Source of the DNA: Rhodococcus rhodochrous
GTDB taxonomy: Bacteria > Actinomycetota > Actinomycetes > Mycobacteriales > Mycobacteriaceae
Direction: 5' to 3'
Length of the DNA: 64,000 nt
Assembly: GCF_014854695.1 (NCBI RefSeq)
Contig: NZ_CP027557.1
Coordinates: 2,604,001 to 2,668,000 of the forward strand
Shown: positions 48,724 to 57,600 of the stretch, one piece after another
Layout: every line of letters begins with the position of its first letter
How positions within the stretch are numbered: position 1 is the stretch's first letter
The notes under the pieces: generated by a model
What the model was told of the DNA's origin: nothing
The model's input: the letters and a program-made list of their open reading frames with translations, nothing else
Database searches by the model: none
Position numbers and translations under genes: made by a program

Positions 48724-50301
48724 ATGCTGCACCACCTACGTCGTCGAACCCGACGCACGATTTCGGCGGTTGCCGCGGCCGTGTCGGTGGCCCTGGTACT
48801 CACCGCCTGCGGAAGCAATGGTTCCGTGGCCACGGCGGACGCGGAGGTCGGTGACCCGGTCCACGGTGGGACGGTGCGCATCGTCCAGGGCGGGGAGCCG
48901 CGTTCGCTCGATCCCGCGACCCTCGTCAACGCCTGGGTCTCCAACAGTCTCATCGGCAACGCCCTGTACGGCACGTTGCTGGTCAACGACCCCGAGACCG
49001 GCGATCCGAGCCCCGTCCTCGCGGAATCGTTCGACACCACCGACGGTGGCACCACCTTCGAACTGACACTGCGTGAGGGCATCACCTTCACGGACGGCAC
49101 CGCCTACGACGCCGAGGCCGTCCGCCACAACTGGGACCGGATGCGCGACCCCGCCGCGGGCTCGCCGTCGTTGATCCAGGCATCACAGATCGAGGCACTC
49201 GAGGTCACCGACCCGCTCACGCTGCGGGTGACGCTGCGGGCACCCAACCCGCACTACGGCCAGGCCGTGCTGTGGAGCGGGTTGAACTGGATCGCCTCCC
49301 CGGCCGCACTCGACGGCGGCCGGCAAGCGTTCGACGAACAACCCGTCGGGGCCGGTCCGTTCACGATGACGCAGTGGCGGCGGCAGGACCGGATCATCCT
49401 CGAACGCAACCCCGGATACGAACCGGCGCCCTATCTCGACGGCATCGAACTGATCCACAACGGCGACACCAACCAGCGGATCAACGCGGTGATCGCCGGG
49501 GAGGCCGGCGTCGCCGTCGAGGGGAGCTGGGCGTCACTCGGCCGCGCCGAGGACGCCGGGCTCCGCACTCTCGTCCAGCCGACGGGCGGCGGGCAGTTCC
49601 TCGCCCTGAACACCCGGCGGGCGCCTTTCGACGACGAACGAGCGCGACGCGCTCTCGCCCTCGCCATCGACATCGACGCGCTCAACGACGTCGTCTTCGC
49701 CGGACGCGCGGAACTCCCGCGCACCCTCTTCGACGAGTCGTCACCGTTCCACACCGACATCGCGGTCCCGGCCCACGACCCGCAGGCCGCGCAGGAGCTG
49801 TTCGACGAACTCGCCGCGGAGGGCCGACCGGTGTCGTTCACCTTCCTGGCCTACACCTCCGTCGAGAACAAGGCAGTCGCCGAAGCGGTGCAGGCCCAAC
49901 TGAGCGCGTTCGACGGTGTCGACGTCCGGGTCGAGGTCCTCGAATTCGCCTCGGCGTTGCCGCGGCTCAACACCTACGACTTCGACGTCGCGATCACCTC
50001 GGCCACGATCCTCGATCCTGATACCGCCCTGTGGTCGAACTTTCACGGCGACTCGACCGGCAACTTCACCGGCATCGACGACGCGGAACTGAACACTGCC
50101 ATCGACGAGGGGCGACGCGCGGCCGATCTCGACGCGCGTATCGCCGCCTACGAGATCGCGCAACAGCGCATCGTCGACCTGAACCCCGTCGTGTGGTACA
50201 TCCGCACCGCCCCGGCCGCGGTCCTCGGCGACGGCGTGCACGGCGTGCAGATGTACGGGATGGGATCGATCCGTCCGGAACTGCTGTGGACGACGGGCTG
50301 A
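48724..50301 (+). CDS. Family 5 (peptide/nickel-type) ABC solute-binding lipoprotein, orphan
   Basis: A 525-residue extracytoplasmic binding protein. A signal peptide with Arg-rich start ends LVLTAC, with the lipidated Cys at residue 29. The mature part follows the DppA/OppA pattern: GGTVRIVQGGEPRSLDPATLVNAWVSN, ALYGTLLVNDPETGDPSPVLAESFDTTDGGTTFELTLREGITFTDG (described as residues about 75-125) and VGAGPFTM. No permease or ATPase gene is next to it, so it must share a transporter or act as a receptor. AAGGAG precedes the ATG at 48724. Its place suggests uptake of the substrate of the adjacent pathway. Confidence 0.9.
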   Translation: MLHHLRRRTRRTISAVAAAVSVALVLTACGSNGSVATADAEVGDPVHGGTVRIVQGGEPRSLDPATLVNAWVSNSLIGNALYGTLLVNDPETGDPSPVLAESFDTTDGGTTFELTLREGITFTDGTAYDAEAVRHNWDRMRDPAAGSPSLIQASQIEALEVTDPLTLRVTLRAPNPHYGQAVLWSGLNWIASPAALDGGRQAFDEQPVGAGPFTMTQWRRQDRIILERNPGYEPAPYLDGIELIHNGDTNQRINAVIAGEAGVAVEGSWASLGRAEDAGLRTLVQPTGGGQFLALNTRRAPFDDERARRALALAIDIDALNDVVFAGRAELPRTLFDESSPFHTDIAVPAHDPQAAQELFDELAAEGRPVSFTFLAYTSVENKAVAEAVQAQLSAFDGVDVRVEVLEFASALPRLNTYDFDVAITSATILDPDTALWSNFHGDSTGNFTGIDDAELNTAIDEGRRAADLDARIAAYEIAQQRIVDLNPVVWYIRTAPAAVLGDGVHGVQMYGMGSIRPELLWTTG

Positions 50302-50323
50302 CGACCCTCCCGCATCGCGAAGG

Positions 50324-50644
50324 TCAGCGGGAACGCTGCCGCTTCTTGCGTTTCTTCTTCTTGTTCTTCGTGCGCCGGCGCGCGGGGGCCGGGCGCGGTT
50401 CGTCGGTCGGCGCGGCGGCCTCGAGCAGTACCCGCTGCATCTCCCGGCGCAAGCTGTCCATGAGCTCGGGGGAACGCAGCAGGAAGGTCGCCTCCTGCAG
50501 CGCCGCGTAGCGGTCCTGAGAGATCAGCACGCCCGTGCCGCGTTTGCCGACGATCTCGACGGCGACGGTGTCGTCGTTGACCTCCCGGACCAGCTCACCG
50601 AGCCGCTTGCGTGCGGCTTTCACGGACACGGACGTTGATGGCAC
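50324..50644 (-). CDS. Orphan Phd/YefM-type antitoxin with poly-basic C-terminal tail
   Basis: A 106-residue protein. Residues about 3-75 match the Phd/YefM antitoxin fold (SVKAARKRLGELVREVNDDTVAVEIVGKRGTGVLISQDRYAALQE, given as the region 5-50), the DNA-binding half of type II toxin-antitoxin pairs. The C-terminus, which normally wraps the toxin, is replaced by a tail of almost only Lys and Arg (RRRTKNKKKKRKKRQRSR). No toxin gene is adjacent: downstream is the converging binding-protein gene. I choose the GTG at 50642-50644 (GGAG nine bases upstream); ATGs at 50689 and 50692 extend the frame without homology. Confidence 0.7.
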   Translation of the reverse strand: MPSTSVSVKAARKRLGELVREVNDDTVAVEIVGKRGTGVLISQDRYAALQEATFLLRSPELMDSLRREMQRVLLEAAAPTDEPRPAPARRRTKNKKKKRKKRQRSR

Positions 50645-50719
50645 TCGCGGCGACTCCGATCTGTTCCCCCGACGCGGGCATCCTTTCATCACCGATGTCG
50701 GATTCGGGGGCGGACACGA

Positions 50720-50791
50720 CGGAAAATCCCTTCGATGTCACAACGGAAAGTCCGTTCGATGTCACAACGGAAAGTCCGTTCGATGTCACAG
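50720..50791. repeat. Three tandem 24-bp repeats with internal palindromes
   Basis: Three units start at 50720, 50744 and 50768. Units two and three are identical except for the last base; unit one differs at four positions. Units two and three each contain, across the unit junction, the palindrome AACGGA-AAG-TCCGTT (50742-50756 and 50766-50780). The array is 76 to 147 bases upstream of the antitoxin start and overlaps the last codons of the flavin-binding protein gene. Spacers are absent, so it is not a CRISPR array. Confidence 0.85.
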
Positions 50792-51418
50792 AAGCGCGCG
50801 CACGGAGCGGGGCAGCGCGGTCGAGGACCCGGTGATCGGCGACGGGATCGGATCGCCGGCGACGGTACGCAACGGCACCACTCCCGCCCACACGGAGTGG
50901 TCGTCACCGTCCCCGGGGTCCTCTCCCGGCCCGGCTGCCCGGACCTTCACGCTCACCTCGGCGAGCGGCAGTTCCAGGACCGTGGTGGCGGCCAGTTCCT
51001 TCGGTGTCGGCGACCGGACCTCGTCCCACCGACCGGGAATCAAATGCTCCGTCACCACCTTCAATGCGTGTTCCTTCTCGCCCGGCGCGACGGGTGTGGC
51101 CACGCCGAACAACACGGCGCTGCGGTAGTTCATGCTGTGGTCGAAGGCCGACCGGGCGAAGACGAGCCCGTCGAGATGCGTCACCGCGACCGACACCTCG
51201 ATTCCGGACCGCGCAGCGAGGAACATGCCGGCGCCGGTCGAGCCGTGCAGCAGCAACCGGTCCTCGTCGCGGCCCATGGCCATCGGCAGCACCACGGGCG
51301 ATCCGTCGCGGACGAAACCCACGTGCGCGATGCGGGCCTCGTCGAGGAGGCGGTGCAGCACCGCTGGATCGTCGGTGCCGCGTTCAGGTTTGCGGGTCAG
51401 GCGCGTGCGGTCGCTCAT
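50786..51418 (-). CDS. Pyridoxamine-5'-phosphate-oxidase-like FMN/F420-binding split-barrel protein
   Basis: A 210-residue split-barrel protein of the PPOX family: HRLLDEARIAHVGFVRDGSPVVLPMAMGRDEDRLLLHG is the hallmark first half (about residues 20-57), followed by SMNYRSAVLFGVATPV. Members bind FMN, F420, biliverdin or haem; the ligand here is not clear. The ATG at 51416-51418 is chosen over an upstream GTG/ATG extension without homology. Its 3' end runs into the 24-bp repeat array. It diverges from the FAD oxidoreductase gene across a region with two palindromes. Confidence 0.83.
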   Translation of the reverse strand: MSDRTRLTRKPERGTDDPAVLHRLLDEARIAHVGFVRDGSPVVLPMAMGRDEDRLLLHGSTGAGMFLAARSGIEVSVAVTHLDGLVFARSAFDHSMNYRSAVLFGVATPVAPGEKEHALKVVTEHLIPGRWDEVRSPTPKELAATTVLELPLAEVSVKVRAAGPGEDPGDGDDHSVWAGVVPLRTVAGDPIPSPITGSSTALPRSVRALL

Positions 51419-51467
51419 GGCACCGATCGAAGCAGCGACGCCGCGGCCGGGCAACCGGATTCCGAAT

Positions 51468-51532
51468 CGAGTAGTGCGCTACTCGCGACCGTCGACGATC
51501 GCCACCACAGACTTCGTGTACAGGCACGAAGT
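51468..51532. promoter_or_regulatory. Two palindromes between divergent oxidoreductase genes
   Basis: CGAGTAG-TGCG-CTACTCG (51468-51485) and ACTTCGTG-TACAGG-CACGAAGT (51511-51532) both have perfect arms. They lie in the 146-base divergent region and are good operator candidates for shared control. No regulator gene is adjacent. Confidence 0.45.
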
Positions 51533-51564
51533 GCGACAGTCGATCGGACGACGGAGATGACGAG

Positions 51565-52968
51565 ATGAACAAGATCGGTGACCACGCAATCGTTCTGGGC
51601 GCGAGCGTCGGTGGTCTGCTCACGGCCCGCGCGCTGGCCGAGTCCTACGACGTGGTGACAGTGGTCGAACGCGACGTCCTCCCGTCCGGTGCAGAGAACC
51701 GTCACGGGGTACCGCAGGGGCGGCACGGCCACGGGCTCCTGGCCCGCGGTGCCCGCACCATGGACGAGTTGTTCCCCGGCATCCTCGACGAACTGATCGC
51801 CGACGGCGCACCGGTGATCGCCGACGGCGACCTGTCGGAGATGCACTTCGTCCTCGGTGGGCACCGGCTGGCATCCTCGGGCCGGTTCCGCGACCGCCGA
51901 GCCACCTACGTGCCGAGTCGGCCGCTGCTCGAACACCATGTCCGGCGACGCGTCCGCGCCATCCCGAACATCACCCTCCTCGACGGACATAACGTCGGCG
52001 ACCTGGCGACGACACCCGACCGCTGCCGGGTCACCGGGGTGCAAGTGGGCAGCCGCGAGGGTGTTCGGACCATGACGGCGGATCTGGTGGTCGACGCGAT
52101 GGGACGGGGCGCCCGCACCCCGGCGGGCCTCGAGAAACTCGGCTACGGGCGGCCTGCCGAAGAGCACGTCGTCGTCCACGTCGTGTACCGCAGCCAACTG
52201 CTGCGACTCGCGCCCGGCACACCGATGGAGAAGATGGTGCTGATCGGTGCCGTACCGGGACGCCCCTCGGGCATGGCGCTGTTCGGCTACGAGAACGACA
52301 CATGGCTGTTCACGGTCGCTGCGATGGCCGGTCGCGAACCGCCACCGAGCCTGGACGGCATGATCTCCGCCGTGGAGGCGTACGCACCCGACCACGTCGT
52401 GGCCGCGCTCCGTACCGCCGAACCCCTCGGCGAGGTGGCACAGCACAAGTTCCCATCCAGCCAGTGGCGGCACTACGAACGGATGCACCGTTTCCCGGAC
52501 GGGCTGCTCGTCTTCGGCGACGCGATCTGCAGCTTCAACCCGATCTACGGTCAGGGCATGACGGTCGCCGCTGTCGAAGCGATGTCGCTGCGGGAGTGCC
52601 TGCGGCGCGGCGAGGACGACCTGTCCCGCAGGTTCTTCCGGGCCGCAACGAAACCGATCGGTGCTGCGTGGCAGCTCGCCGTCGGCTCCGACCTGGCGCT
52701 ACCCGAGGTCGAAGGACCCCGCAGCGTGCAGACCCGGCTCGGCAACGCGTACGTGGCGCGGGTCCTGGCCGCCGCCGAGAACGATCCCGTGGTCGTCGAC
52801 CGATTCCTTCGGGTCAGCAGCCTGATGGATCCGCCCGGACATCTGATGCATCCCGCGCTCGTGGGTCGGGTGTGCGTGGGCAACCTCCGGCGACACCGGA
52901 GAACCAGCGGCGAGCCCGCGGCCGTCCCCAGCGAGAGGCGGAGGAGCTTCTCGGCCGTCCGCAGATGA
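51565..52968 (+). CDS. FAD-dependent monooxygenase-like oxidoreductase
   Basis: A 467-residue FAD protein of the squalene-epoxidase / aromatic-hydroxylase-like group. The N-terminal dinucleotide fold is IVLGASVGGLLTARALAE, followed by VVERDVLP (ribose-binding acidic end). The FAD motif near the C-terminal third is LLVFGDAICSFNPIYGQGMTVAAVEA, corresponding to GDAAH..P..GQG of hydroxylases with Ile-Cys in place of the usual Ala-His. NAD(P)H use and substrate are not evident. GGAG lies before the ATG at 51565. The tautomerase gene follows 51 bases later. Confidence 0.87.
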   Translation: MNKIGDHAIVLGASVGGLLTARALAESYDVVTVVERDVLPSGAENRHGVPQGRHGHGLLARGARTMDELFPGILDELIADGAPVIADGDLSEMHFVLGGHRLASSGRFRDRRATYVPSRPLLEHHVRRRVRAIPNITLLDGHNVGDLATTPDRCRVTGVQVGSREGVRTMTADLVVDAMGRGARTPAGLEKLGYGRPAEEHVVVHVVYRSQLLRLAPGTPMEKMVLIGAVPGRPSGMALFGYENDTWLFTVAAMAGREPPPSLDGMISAVEAYAPDHVVAALRTAEPLGEVAQHKFPSSQWRHYERMHRFPDGLLVFGDAICSFNPIYGQGMTVAAVEAMSLRECLRRGEDDLSRRFFRAATKPIGAAWQLAVGSDLALPEVEGPRSVQTRLGNAYVARVLAAAENDPVVVDRFLRVSSLMDPPGHLMHPALVGRVCVGNLRRHRRTSGEPAAVPSERRRSFSAVRR

Positions 52969-53019
52969 ATTCCGCCTCTGTCCATTGCGCAGCGGTCCTC
53001 CGACGGGTAGAAGTGTCGG

Positions 53020-53415
53020 ATGCCCAGCACGCTCATCGAGGTTCGTACCCGCCACGACCGCGACGTCGAGACCGGCATGATCGACGCAGTCCACGACGCG
53101 CTCGTCGCCGCCTTCCGAATCCCGGCGGCCGACAAGCACATCCGGCTCGTGGTTCACGAACCCGGACGCTTCGCGGTGCCGCCGACCCTGACCTCGCCCG
53201 AGCTCTACACCCTCGTGATCGTCGACTGCTTCGCCGGGCGCAGCGTGGACGCCAAGCGTCACCTCTACCGCGAGATCACCGAGCGGCTGGGCGCATTCGC
53301 GATCCCCGCCGACCACGTGACCGTGATCGTGCGCGACATCCCGACCGAGAGTTGGGGGATCCGCGCCGGACAGGCTGCCTGCGATGTGGACCTCGGCTTC
53401 ACCGTCGACGTGTGA
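53020..53415 (+). CDS. Tautomerase-superfamily protein
   Basis: A 131-residue protein with the family's essential second residue: the frame begins Met-Pro, and Pro-2 acts as catalytic base once Met is removed. It reads PSTLIEVRTRHDRDVETGMIDAVHDALVAAFRIPAADKHIRL in its first beta-alpha unit (about residues 2-43), then a second beta-alpha unit SVDAKRHLYREITERLGAFAIPADHVTVIVRD, so it is the double-length form. It isomerises enols or ketones of an unknown substrate. A role after the FAD oxygenase upstream is possible. Confidence 0.85.
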   Translation: MPSTLIEVRTRHDRDVETGMIDAVHDALVAAFRIPAADKHIRLVVHEPGRFAVPPTLTSPELYTLVIVDCFAGRSVDAKRHLYREITERLGAFAIPADHVTVIVRDIPTESWGIRAGQAACDVDLGFTVDV

Positions 53416-53424
53416 GGACTGCTC

Positions 53425-54573
53425 TTATGGAGAGAACTGCGCGTTGGGGAGGGCGGAGGGTTCGAGGGACCCGAGATTCTCGACCACATCCCACAGTGGG
53501 TCGTCGAATCCGATGTCGTAGGTGCAGTCGCCTTCCCTCGGGTCGGGCACGAACGCCCACAGCAGTGCACCCGCGGTGCCGGCGGCGCGTTGGCCCTCGA
53601 TCTTCGTGGTGATGTGGTCGGCGCGGTCACCGAGCGCCCCGCAGGACCCGGCGAGTTCGCCGATCTCCGCCACGAGCAACGGCTTTCCGACGGCTGCGGC
53701 CTGTGCGACCCGCCGGGCGAGGCCGTTCCACTGATCGCCGGGCAACGGCACGGCGTCGGCACCGTAGTCGTGGTACTGCACGGCATCGACATAGGGGGAG
53801 GCGCTGACGAACTGGTATTCGTCACCCTGGGTTCCGCACTGGCCACCCCCGGTGTAACCGGCCGTGATCAGGGTGCGAGGGTCGACGGCGCGCAGTTCGG
53901 CGCCGGCCGTGTCGAAGAAGTCGCGCAGCACCTGCGCGGCGCCGGGTTCGCACGACCGGGTCCACCACTGGCACGCGGCGTCGGTGCACGAACTCGTCTC
54001 CGGTTCGCCGATCAGCTCCCACGCCGCGAGGGACGGGGAGTTCCGGTAGCGGGCGACGGCGGTGTGCATCCAGTCGCGGTAGCTCATCACCACCCGCTCG
54101 TGACCCGGGGTGAATTCGGTCCACCCGTCGACGTACCACTGCCGTCCCTTGAAGACCTCGTCCTCGCACGCGCCGTCCTGCGGTGCCAGGACCGGCAACA
54201 GCATCTGATCGTGCGCTTCGGCGGCCGCGAAGACCGCGTCGATCGGTCCGAAGTCGAGCTGCCCGGTGAACCGGTTGACGGCCAGCGCCTGGAAGAGGTT
54301 GAAGCGGGTGAGCGAATTCGGGGGCAGTGCACCGAAATAGGCATCGAGGTCGACCATCGCTCCGCATCCCCAGTTCACCGACCAGTCGGTGGCGAGCTGG
54401 TAGGCGTTGAACCCGGTGGGCCACCAGGCCCGACCGTCGAGCGCGAAACCGTCCGGCGACGCGGTCACCCGCGCGCCGGGCTCCGGTGCCGCTGCCGCGG
54501 GGCTCGTGCCCAGCAGTAGCCCGGCCACGGTCGCAACGCCGACGATGAGTCTGGATACCCGAAGCCTCGTCAT
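53425..54573 (-). CDS. Secreted GH5-like glycoside hydrolase
   Basis: A 382-residue exported protein. A signal peptide ends after Ala-Ala-Ala-Ala near residue 29. The mature chain resembles GH5 cellulase/mannanase barrels: WWPTGFNAYQL near the start, AAWELIGEPE with the likely acid/base Glu190, and KPLLVAEIGE with the likely nucleophile Glu303. Several Cys pairs fit an extracellular protein. The sugar substrate is unknown. A TACGAT -10 box six bases before the ATG at 54573 suggests a leaderless mRNA. It stands where jetD would be expected, directly downstream of jetC. Confidence 0.82.
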   Translation of the reverse strand: MTRLRVSRLIVGVATVAGLLLGTSPAAAAPEPGARVTASPDGFALDGRAWWPTGFNAYQLATDWSVNWGCGAMVDLDAYFGALPPNSLTRFNLFQALAVNRFTGQLDFGPIDAVFAAAEAHDQMLLPVLAPQDGACEDEVFKGRQWYVDGWTEFTPGHERVVMSYRDWMHTAVARYRNSPSLAAWELIGEPETSSCTDAACQWWTRSCEPGAAQVLRDFFDTAGAELRAVDPRTLITAGYTGGGQCGTQGDEYQFVSASPYVDAVQYHDYGADAVPLPGDQWNGLARRVAQAAAVGKPLLVAEIGELAGSCGALGDRADHITTKIEGQRAAGTAGALLWAFVPDPREGDCTYDIGFDDPLWDVVENLGSLEPSALPNAQFSP

Positions 54574-54579
54574 CTTCGG

Positions 54580-54585
54580 ATCGTA
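54580..54585 (-). promoter_or_regulatory. -10 box TACGAT of a leaderless glycosidase promoter
   Basis: On the reverse strand TACGAT is followed by six bases and the ATG at 54573. It lies in the 75-base gap after jetC, so the glycosidase has its own promoter. Confidence 0.5.
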
Positions 54586-54648
54586 GGACCGCGACGCAGG
54601 TGAAAGCCCCGATCGAGGCGGAACACGCCGCAGTGACCGTCGTCACGA

Positions 54649-57600
54649 TCAGGCGAACTCGAGGGCCCCCTCCACCGGACGTGTCACCCGCCGGGTCCGC
54701 GGAGATCCGAGCGCGCTCTCCAGATCCGACCCGTCGTGCTCGGCGAGCAGTTCGCCACCCGACCACACCAGCAGCGTGGTGGCGACGGTGTGCTCGGCCA
54801 CCGAATGCGACAGATCGTAGTGCGCACAACCCGGCACGCCGGCATAGGTGATCCACAGGTCGAAACCGGTCATGAACAGATCGAGGTCGAATTGCACGGA
54901 CAGACCGAGCAATTCGCTGCGGCCGGTGTCGTCGACGCCGGCGAAGGCCTCGTCCAGGGCGAGCAGACGCGGCGCATGCGGGTCGGCGGAATCGAGCATC
55001 ACGTGCGCTGCGGCGAACAACGGCAGGTGCAGGGAGACGGACTGCTCGCCACCGGACAGCGCCGAATGTCGGGCCGGGGTGAGCCGGTCCTCGCTGCCGT
55101 CCGAACCGACGAGACTGAACGAGAACACCCGCCACCGGCGGTAATCCAGCGTCGCGGCGAGGATCTCCGGGTACGACCGTTCCGGATGCGCAGCCCGCTC
55201 CGCGCGGATCCGCGACGCGAAATGCGCGCGGATCCCCGCCAGATCCTCCGGAGCCAGCATCGACGCGTCGCGGTCCAGAAGCTTGCACACCGCCCGCGCC
55301 GGCTCGTCGAGATGGTCGGCGAGCACCCAGTGCACCCCGATGGTGTTGCCCGAGGACATGTGCCGCTGCCGCATCTCGGTACCCATCCGGGCGATGAGGT
55401 CGCGGGCGTCGACGGTGCGTTCGTGGATCTGCTGCGCGAGACCGGTGAGCAGTGCGTCCTCGAGGATGCGCCGTTCGGAGTCGGTGAGCAGAGTTTCCTG
55501 TTCCTGCCGCGCCCGCGCGATGCGCTGCGCGAACGCCGCGACGGACGTGTAACCCTGTTCGTCCTGCACCTGCACGACGGTGATGCCGTCGGCGGCATCC
55601 CAGTGCAGCCGGTAGTCGCGGCCCCGGGCGAGTTCGGCGTCGAACTCCTGCAGTGCGGAGGTCAGTGCCGAGGCCGTGGACTTGCGGGTCGACTCGGAGG
55701 CCGTGACCGACTCGGTGGCGGCGTCGAGTGCCCGGAACAACGCGAGGACCGCGGTGGGCAGCACGTCGACCGTGTCGTCGGGGGACTGCCGGATCCGGTA
55801 GGCCAGCTGATCGGCGTCGAGCCACGCGGCCGCGCTGGACGGCCACACGTGCTCGCTCTCCACGCCGAGCAGGGTCAGCAGGTCGCGCCGGGCGAAGGGC
55901 GCCAGGGCATCGGCGTCGGCGCGGGCCTCGGTGAGCGCCGACCGCAGCGTCTGCTCGGCGCCCGTATGGGCGGCCTCGGCCTTGCCGATCCGTTCGAGCG
56001 CCGATTCGTGGGCCTTACGTGCGGTCCGCTCGGCGGTCTTCGCCACCTCGATCCGGCGCCGGGCCTCGTCGAGCTGGGCATCGATCCGGTCGGCGCTCGC
56101 CCCGATCGACTCGCGGAGCGTCTCGAGCTTCTGCTGCTCGTTGGCCAGCGTCTCGGCGTTCTCCGCCGCGAGCTCGGCCGCATTCTCGGCGGAGACCCGC
56201 GCCTCGTCGAGCCGAACCTCGGTGTCGCGGAGGCGATCACCACAGGTGACCTGCTCGCGCAGGGCGCGCTGCAGGGCCTGGCCCTGCGAACGGAAGTGCC
56301 GCACGGCCGCGTCGAGACTGTCGAGTTCCGTCGCGGTGAGCGGCGCCCGGTGCCGGCCGGCGGTCGAGCGCAGGTGCTGCTCCTTGGTGGCGACCGCGGC
56401 GATCGCCTGGTCCAGGTCGCGATCGGCGGCAGCCGCGGATCCGGATGCGGTCCGCAACGCGCCGGCGCATTCGGTGACCTTGCGCAGCGCCGCGAGCACG
56501 GATCCGGTGCGCGGCAACGACTTCGCGGCCTCGTCGAGTGCCGTGATCCGGTCGCCGATCTCGCGGTCCTGCTCGCGCAGCGACTCCACGTCGGCGCGGC
56601 ACTCGGCGATGGTCGTCTCGAGTTCGACGATGCGACGCTGCCGGCGCCGGGCGCGGGCGGTGGCTCCGATGAACTCGGCCTGCTCCTTGACGTGGCGACC
56701 GAGCTGCACTCCCTGACGGAACCCGCCGTGCGCATCGACCGACACCCGCGCGTCCGGACGGGGATCGGTGGCCCACGCGATCGACGACAGCACCGCGGCG
56801 ACCCGTTCCTCGGGCACGGCCGTGTCGGATTCGGGAACGAGCACATCCGTGAGCGTGGGGCCGCTGGGGCGGTGCTCGGGCGCCAGCGGAACCAACAACT
56901 GCTCCGACTCGATGTCCGGCAGGTCGCCGGCACCGTCGGTGATCCACCCGTCGAGCAGGTTCGCGGCCTGCAAGGCCGCTTCGATACCGGCGGCGTCGTG
57001 CGCCGACACGTCGTCGCGGAACCGGACGAGCTGCCACAGCGGCGCGCCGACGAGATCGTCGCGGCTGCCGGTGCGAGCCGGGAACGCCGGGGGAGCGTCG
57101 TCGCGTTCGGCCGCGACGGCGGTGCGTTCGGTCTCGAGTTCGGCGATCCGGGTGCCGAGCGACTCGATCTCCGAGGCGCACACGCGACGCCGGAACCGCA
57201 GGTCGTCGAGCACGGGCCCGGTGTGATCGGCGAACACCGCTGCCGGGGACGGGGCATCGTCCTGACCGACGGTGCCGAATGCGGTGTCGAGCGCCTCGAA
57301 GGCCGGAGTGGACACACCCACGGCGGCGAAGGTCTCGGCGCGATCGGACCACCACCGGCCCAGCTCGGCGGCGACCTCGCTGCGGGACAGCTCGACCATG
57401 GTCTCGGCGGCCTCCACCGCGGCCGACGCGGTGTCGCGTTGCGCGCGGGCACGCACCGCGGCGGCCTCGGCCCGCGACCGCGCGGCGGTCGCACCGTCGA
57501 GCTGGGACAGTGCGTTGCGCACCGCGCGCACGTCGGCGTCGCGTTCCTCGGCGAGCGCGTCGATCGCGGCGTTGAGCTGCTCGGTCCGTTCGATGCCGTC

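Noticed and set aside
50720-50791. CRISPR array
   Set aside because: The 24-bp units are directly tandem with no spacers, only three copies exist, and no cas genes are near.
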